From Mycolicibacterium lacusdiani (lineage in GTDB: Bacteria; Actinomycetota; Actinomycetes; Mycobacteriales; Mycobacteriaceae), in NCBI RefSeq assembly GCF_021916785.1, contig NZ_JAKCFC010000001.1, positions 310,001 to 374,000 of the forward strand: DNA of 64,000 bases. The letters are read 5' to 3'. Below the pieces are notes generated by a model. That model was given only the letters and a program-made list of their open reading frames with translations, was not told the DNA's origin and made no database searches. Below are positions 59,967 to 64,000 of the stretch, one piece after another. Every line of letters begins with the position of its first letter. Within the stretch, counting starts at the first letter, position 1. A program made the position numbers and the translations under genes.

Positions 59967-61076
59967 ATGACGTCCACGTCCCCTGACGTGCCGGTTCGCC
60001 GCACCCCGGCAGACCTGGCCGACCGGCTGATCGACATCAAGCGGATCTACCACGAGCCCGACATCGAGCGATTCCCGCGGGCTCGCGACGTACTGGATCG
60101 GTTCCCCGACGCCGAGCGCGTCCAAGTCCTGTCGCACCAGGCGATCCCCGGGCTCTACGGCAACGAGGGCAGTGCCGCGGACTGGGTCCGCAACAAGCGC
60201 GAGGTGCTGGTCCTCGGCGAGAAGAAGAGCCTCGCGGCGCGCCGCAACGAACGCTCGAGCGACTGGATCGCCCCCTCGACGGCCAACGGCTGCGCCATGG
60301 CCTGCTCGTACTGCTACGTACCGCGACGCAAGGGCTACGCCAACCCGATCACGGTGTTCGCGAACATCGAGAAGATCACCGGCTACGTCGAACGCCACGC
60401 GAGGCGCCAAGGCCCCAAACTCGCGCCCAACCAGTGCGATCCGGTCGACTGGATCTACGACATCGGTGAGAACAGCGACTGCTCGGCGGACGCGATGGTG
60501 TCCGACAACGTCCGCGACCTCGTCGACCTGTTCGCTCGAATTCCCAACGCCAAGGCCAGTTTCGCCACCAAGCTGGTCAATCGCGACCTGCTCGACTACG
60601 ACCCGAGGGGCGGGACCCGCGTGCGCTTCAGTCTCATGCCGGAGCAGACGTCGCGACTGGTCGACGTGCGGACGTCCAAGATCGCCGACCGCATCGCCGC
60701 CATCGACGACTTCGTCGACGCCGGGTACGAGGTGCACCTCAACTTCAGCCCCGTGATCGTGCACGAGGACTGGCTCGCCGACTGGGCCGAGCTGCTCGAG
60801 CAGGTGGCCGACGGCACGAACGATCGCACCAAGGCCCAGCTCGCGGCGGAGATCATCTTCCTCACCCACAACGAGGGCCTGCACGACGTCAACATGCTGT
60901 GGCACCCCAAGGGGGAGGAACTGCTCTGGCGGCCGGATCTGCAGCAGCACAAGCGCAGTCAGAACGGTCAGTGGAACGTCCGCTACAAGTCACCGTGGAA
61001 GGGCCGCTGGGTGCAGCAGCTCACCGACCTCATCGACGAGAAGCTGCCCACCTGCCGCGTCCGCTACGCCTTCTGA
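59967..61076 (+). CDS. Spore photoproduct lyase-family radical SAM protein
   Basis: A 369-residue radical SAM enzyme with the CX3CX2C cluster motif C109, C113 and C116 in NGCAMACSYCYV. Its order of motifs (SYCYVPRRKGYANP, GENSDCSADAM, HLNFSPVIVHEDW) matches the spore photoproduct lyase family, though this organism is unlikely to sporulate. The role may be repair of a thymine photoproduct or a different radical reaction. GTG 59958 is an alternative start. Confidence 0.85.
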   Translation: MTSTSPDVPVRRTPADLADRLIDIKRIYHEPDIERFPRARDVLDRFPDAERVQVLSHQAIPGLYGNEGSAADWVRNKREVLVLGEKKSLAARRNERSSDWIAPSTANGCAMACSYCYVPRRKGYANPITVFANIEKITGYVERHARRQGPKLAPNQCDPVDWIYDIGENSDCSADAMVSDNVRDLVDLFARIPNAKASFATKLVNRDLLDYDPRGGTRVRFSLMPEQTSRLVDVRTSKIADRIAAIDDFVDAGYEVHLNFSPVIVHEDWLADWAELLEQVADGTNDRTKAQLAAEIIFLTHNEGLHDVNMLWHPKGEELLWRPDLQQHKRSQNGQWNVRYKSPWKGRWVQQLTDLIDEKLPTCRVRYAF

Positions 61077-62422
61077 TCGTCGTTGGCCGCGTGGTTGCCC
61101 TGATGAACGGGCGACTCCCAGGTGTACGGCTCCTCGGGATGGCCGGAACCGCCAAGGATGAACGTGCGGTCCGTTCGATTGGCGCGCGCGATCGACGCCA
61201 TCCACGTCGCGACCGTGCTGACTCGGTTCTGCACCCCGGTGAGGAACGCGATGTGAATGAACCCCCAGCCCAGCCAACCCAGCCGACCGGTGAGCTTTAC
61301 CGGGCCGGCCTGCAGCAGCGCGTGTCCGCGGCTGATGTACGCCGCCGATCCGAGGTCGCGATAGCGGTATTTCCGCCGACCGCGCGTGGCGAGGTCGCGC
61401 CGAATGCACGCCGCGACGTGCCACCCGCCCTGTATCGCGTTCTCCGCGACACCCGGTAGCCCCTCGCGCCCAGCCAGGTCACCGACGACGAACACGTCCG
61501 GGTGACCGGGCACCGACAGATCCTCGTTCACGGTGATGCGGCCCGAGCGGTCGGTGGTGGCGCCCAGCATCTCCGCGGCGTGACGGGCGAACGGCACGGC
61601 TTCGACACCGGCGGTCCACAACACCGTTCGCGTGGCGTACTCCTCGTCCGGCCCGCCACCCTTCGGGCTCACCGTGATGCCGTCGCGCCGGACGTCGGTG
61701 ACGTGCACGCCGAAGTGCATCTCGACGCCGAGTTCCTCCAGCGTCCGGCCCGCCTGATGGGCCATGGCGGGAGCGAAGGACTTCAGCACGCGATCACCGC
61801 CGTCGAACAGCAGCACCCGAGCTTCCTCCGGCTCGATGGCATGGAATTCGTTGGCCAGCGCCCGCGTCGCGAGTTCCCTGATTTGACCGGCCAATTCGAC
61901 GCCGGTGGGGCCCGCGCCGGTGACGGCGAAGGTGAGCCAGCTGTCCCGTTCCGGACCTGGCGGCAGCGTCTCGGCGATCTCGAAGGCGCCGAAGAGCCGG
62001 CGTCGGATGCTCAGCGCGTCGTCGAGGGTCTTCATCCCTGGCGCCCACGCGGCGTACTCCTCGTGCCCGAAGTAGGACTGCCGCATCCCGGCGGCGATCA
62101 CCAGGTAGTCGTATTCGAGCGTGTACTGGCTGTCGTCGGGACGGCGCGCGGTGAGGGTTCGCGCGTCGGCGTCCAGTCGGACGGCTTCGCCGAGCAGGGT
62201 CTGCACGTTGTGGTAGTCGGCCAGTTCCTCGCGCAGCGACCGGCTGATCTGGCCGATGCTCAGCGTTCCCGTCGCGCACTGATAGAGCAGCGGCTGAAAC
62301 ACGTGGCATGCGGCGCGGTCGAGCACCGTGACGTCGACGTCGACCTTGCCGAGCCGCCGCGCACAGAACAGTCCGCCGAAGCCACCGCCGATGATGAGTA
62401 CCTTGGGGCGGGCCCTGCTCAT
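61064..62422 (-). CDS. ndh: Type II NADH dehydrogenase-like flavoprotein
   Basis: A 452-residue NDH-2-type protein: FAD loop VLIIGGGFGGLFCA, NAD loop FAVTGAGPTGVELAG, and FVVGDLAGREGLPGVAENA. The C-terminal third contains a hydrophobic stretch (GWLGWGFIHIAFLTGVQ) that attaches NDH-2 to the membrane. It oxidises NADH with quinone and does not pump protons. Its start overlaps the PPOX gene by 4 bases; its end overlaps the radical SAM gene by 13 bases. The symbol is tentative because mycobacteria carry several such genes. Confidence 0.85.
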   Translation of the reverse strand: MSRARPKVLIIGGGFGGLFCARRLGKVDVDVTVLDRAACHVFQPLLYQCATGTLSIGQISRSLREELADYHNVQTLLGEAVRLDADARTLTARRPDDSQYTLEYDYLVIAAGMRQSYFGHEEYAAWAPGMKTLDDALSIRRRLFGAFEIAETLPPGPERDSWLTFAVTGAGPTGVELAGQIRELATRALANEFHAIEPEEARVLLFDGGDRVLKSFAPAMAHQAGRTLEELGVEMHFGVHVTDVRRDGITVSPKGGGPDEEYATRTVLWTAGVEAVPFARHAAEMLGATTDRSGRITVNEDLSVPGHPDVFVVGDLAGREGLPGVAENAIQGGWHVAACIRRDLATRGRRKYRYRDLGSAAYISRGHALLQAGPVKLTGRLGWLGWGFIHIAFLTGVQNRVSTVATWMASIARANRTDRTFILGGSGHPEEPYTWESPVHQGNHAANDDQKA

Positions 62423-62853
62423 GTCGGATCAACTCCCTTCGTCGGCTGAGCCGAGATGCGCAGCAGCACACGGCTCTTGCGTCCCCGCGCAGCGATGGTC
62501 TCGACCATGGTCATCACCCGGAACTCCAGGCCGTACTTCTGCTTCACCAGGTCTTCCACCCGGGACACCTCGACCGGATCGGTCACCACCTCGGCGGTGC
62601 CCTCGAGCACCGGTTCGCCAGCGTCGACCCTCCCGGTCCGCCCGCACGCTCGCAGCGTCACCCGGGGGTCGCGTCGCGCTCGCTTGACCTTCCACGAGTC
62701 TGCGGGCGTCCACGCCGAGAGATCGGCACCGTCGCGCACGATCCACATCGGCGTCGCGACTGCCTCACCGCTGCGCTTGTACGTCGTCAGCGAGACGAAC
62801 TTCTCGCCGGACAGACGCGTTGCCAGAGCCGTCGTGTCGTTCACACCGCTCAC
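62419..62853 (-). CDS. PPOX class F420-dependent oxidoreductase family protein
   Basis: A 144-residue split-barrel protein: KFVSLTTYKRSGEAVATPMWIV, SWKVKRARRDPRVTLRAC, and LLRISAQPTKG at the end. F420 binding is the usual feature in mycobacteria. GTG 62853 start, with GTG 62844 as alternative. It is coupled to NDH-2 by a 4-bp overlap, suggesting a shared redox role. Confidence 0.8.
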   Translation of the reverse strand: MSGVNDTTALATRLSGEKFVSLTTYKRSGEAVATPMWIVRDGADLSAWTPADSWKVKRARRDPRVTLRACGRTGRVDAGEPVLEGTAEVVTDPVEVSRVEDLVKQKYGLEFRVMTMVETIAARGRKSRVLLRISAQPTKGVDPT

Positions 62854-62896
62854 TGTGCCACCGGTGACTCGAGATCCTCGCGGTTCGGCGTTCCGT

Positions 62897-63280
62897 TCAG
62901 CGTTTCGCCTCGGCGTTGAGGAACGCCGCCGTGTCGTAATAGGTGCGGAAGGCCGCGATCGACTCGCCGTCGGCTTCGAAGATGCTCACGCCGTCGTAGC
63001 TGAAGTCACTGCCGTCGCGCAGCGTTCCGTTCGAGGTCCACTCGAGGACGACGAGATCCCCGTCCACGACCTGGTGCTTGAAGTCGGAGTCGATGTCGCC
63101 GAAGACGTCGCGGTACTGCTGCCAGAAGGCGCGCGCACCGTCCTTGCCGCTCTCCTGATGCGGCAGACCCGCCTTGCTCAAGGTGGCGTCGTCGCCGAAC
63201 AACTCGACGATCGGGTCGACGTTCTTGCTGCTGTGGAGTTCGCCCAGTGCGGACACGAATCGTTCTGCCATGTCGGTCAT
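62897..63280 (-). CDS. SnoaL-like NTF2-fold protein
   Basis: A 127-residue cone-fold protein: FVSALGELHSSKNVDPIVELFGDDATL and FDVFGDIDSDFKH-like sequence, then EWTSNGTLRDGSDFSYDGVSIFE. SnoaL-like proteins are polyketide cyclase relatives or ketosteroid-isomerase-like; function is unknown here. ATG 63280 chosen by domain length. It is divergent from the APC permease gene, with a phased repeat operator candidate between. Confidence 0.75.
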   Translation of the reverse strand: MTDMAERFVSALGELHSSKNVDPIVELFGDDATLSKAGLPHQESGKDGARAFWQQYRDVFGDIDSDFKHQVVDGDLVVLEWTSNGTLRDGSDFSYDGVSIFEADGESIAAFRTYYDTAAFLNAEAKR

Positions 63281-63320
63281 GAGGGTGCTGTACCCGAAGG
63301 CGGCGGGATCACACGACACG

Positions 63321-63338
63321 TCACCGCCACGTCACAGG
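63321..63338. promoter_or_regulatory. PhoP/MtrA-type direct repeat
   Basis: TCACCGC and TCACAGG with an exact 11-bp period; each differs from the PhoP/MtrA half site TCACAGC at one position. It lies 41 bases upstream of the SnoaL-like gene and 87 bases upstream of the APC permease gene. Confidence 0.5.
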
Positions 63339-63424
63339 AGATGCATAGCTCAACACCGAGGGGGTATCACTGTCGCCTAATTGGCGATGATCACGTCGCC
63401 TGCCACGCACCGCGGGAGGCGTAC

Positions 63425-64000
63425 ATGACATCGGAAGCTCGAGCGCACGACGACACCGAGGTGGCCGAAGACACCAAGCTCAAGCGCGGCATCACCGGAC
63501 CGCTGCTGTTCCTGTTCATCCTCGGCGACGTGCTCGGAGCGGGCATCTACGCCCTGATGGGGGTATTGGCCGAGGACGTCGGCGGGGTGCTGTGGGCACC
63601 GCTCGTGGCGGCGCTGGTGCTGGCGCTGCTGACCGCGGGTTCGTACGCCGAACTGGTCACCAAGTATCCGAGGGCCGGCGGCGCCGCCGTCTTCGCCGAG
63701 CGCGCGTTCAAACAACCGGTGATCTCGTTCCTCATCGGCTTCTGCATGCTCGCCGCCGGTGTCACCAGCGCCGCCGGCCTCGCGCTGGCCTTCGCCGGGG
63801 ACTATCTGTCGACGTTCATCGACGTGCCCGCGGTGCCGGCAGCCATGGTGTTCTTGATCCTCGTCGCCTGCCTAAATGCCCGAGGCATCAGCGAGTCGAT
63901 GAAGAGCAACATGGTGATGACGGTGGTCGAGCTGTCGGGTCTGCTCATCGTGATCGTCGCGGTGGCGGTGATGGTCGGTGGTGGCCGCGGTGAGGTCGAC
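63425..64000 (+). CDS. APC family amino acid permease, partial
   Basis: 192 codons are visible before the right edge. The N-terminal membrane segment has LGDVLGAGIYALMG, the helix-1 break typical of APC transporters, followed by five further hydrophobic segments and ARGISESMKSN in a cytoplasmic loop. It likely carries amino acids or amines with protons. The C-terminal half is outside the window. Confidence 0.85.
   Translation, partial: MTSEARAHDDTEVAEDTKLKRGITGPLLFLFILGDVLGAGIYALMGVLAEDVGGVLWAPLVAALVLALLTAGSYAELVTKYPRAGGAAVFAERAFKQPVISFLIGFCMLAAGVTSAAGLALAFAGDYLSTFIDVPAVPAAMVFLILVACLNARGISESMKSNMVMTVVELSGLLIVIVAVAVMVGGGRGEVD

Noticed and set aside
62641..62660. GCACGCTCGC string like an arm of the 60-bp repeat
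   Set aside because: It lies inside a PPOX gene with no partner arm at 60 bp, so it is coincidental.

Overview
The window is GC-rich actinobacterial DNA that looks like a free-living, probably rapid-growing Mycobacterium/Mycolicibacterium chromosome. Supporting signs are a catalytically dead RipD-type NlpC/P60 protein, a CinA close to the M. tuberculosis protein, a FadD32-like fatty acyl-AMP ligase, a DUF4193 protein, PPOX proteins of the F420 type, a CmtR-like metal sensor, an acyltransferase/SGNH pair resembling Rv0517-Rv0518, and a KstR-type operator. Genes are tightly packed with frequent GTG/TTG starts and 4-bp overlaps. No gap without a gene exceeds 300 bases (largest 276 bp at 59216-59491). 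I see no rRNA, tRNA, IS element, prophage or CRISPR array. Names taken from M. tuberculosis are from memory of family resemblance, not from a search.

Layout. 0-5.3 kb: a truncated HAD-IB phosphatase, a STAS + RsbW-like partner-switch pair, a DapB-like dehydrogenase divergent from a FabG3-like SDR across a KstR-type box, and an alpha/beta hydrolase divergent from its TetR regulator across a doubled operator. 5.4-16 kb: a secreted GH2 glucosaminidase-like enzyme, DedA, CinA, a choline-kinase-like protein with a dimethylglycine-dehydrogenase-like flavoenzyme, and a hydrolase operon. 16-19 kb: a three-gene two-component cluster. 19-25.5 kb: amidase, DUF1348, TerC behind a yybP-ykoY (Mn2+) riboswitch, VOC, nitroreductase, YaaA and a phosphodiesterase-like protein. 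25.5-29 kb: a Rieske lipoprotein/DUF6529 membrane cytochrome-like module, then acyltransferase and SGNH hydrolase. 29-38 kb: a degenerate APH(6)-like kinase, PPOX, CmtR/CDF metal pair, ALDH, a MenC-like protein without its catalytic residues, M42 peptidase, a mini-DivIVA protein, DUF4193, TenA and RipD. 38-44 kb: Tpx, the FAAL, and a three-gene sulfur-scavenging operon (SsuD, NtaA/DszA and SfnB types). 44.4-49 kb: a 1394-residue hybrid kinase/response regulator/PP2C/RsbW protein coupled to a STAS protein, behind a SigF-type promoter. 49-64 kb: TenA-E, methyltransferase, AMP ligase, MDR reductase, ankyrin protein, UvrA2, two AraC regulators, quinone reductase, HbpS/GlcG, spore-photoproduct-lyase-like radical SAM enzyme, NDH-2, PPOX, SnoaL and a truncated APC permease.

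Themes. Regulation dominates: two partner-switch modules, a two-component cluster, three OmpR-type phased repeat operators, a riboswitch and several local repressors. Much of the rest is detoxification and scavenging (thiol peroxidase, glyoxalase-like proteins, nitroreductase, metal export, organosulfur and amine oxidation). Three copies of an intergenic repeat, each exactly 60 bp with perfect 10-bp inverted ends and a cloverleaf-like internal structure, are the most conspicuous unexplained DNA element. The hybrid kinase-phosphatase-anti-sigma protein is the most unusual coding feature.
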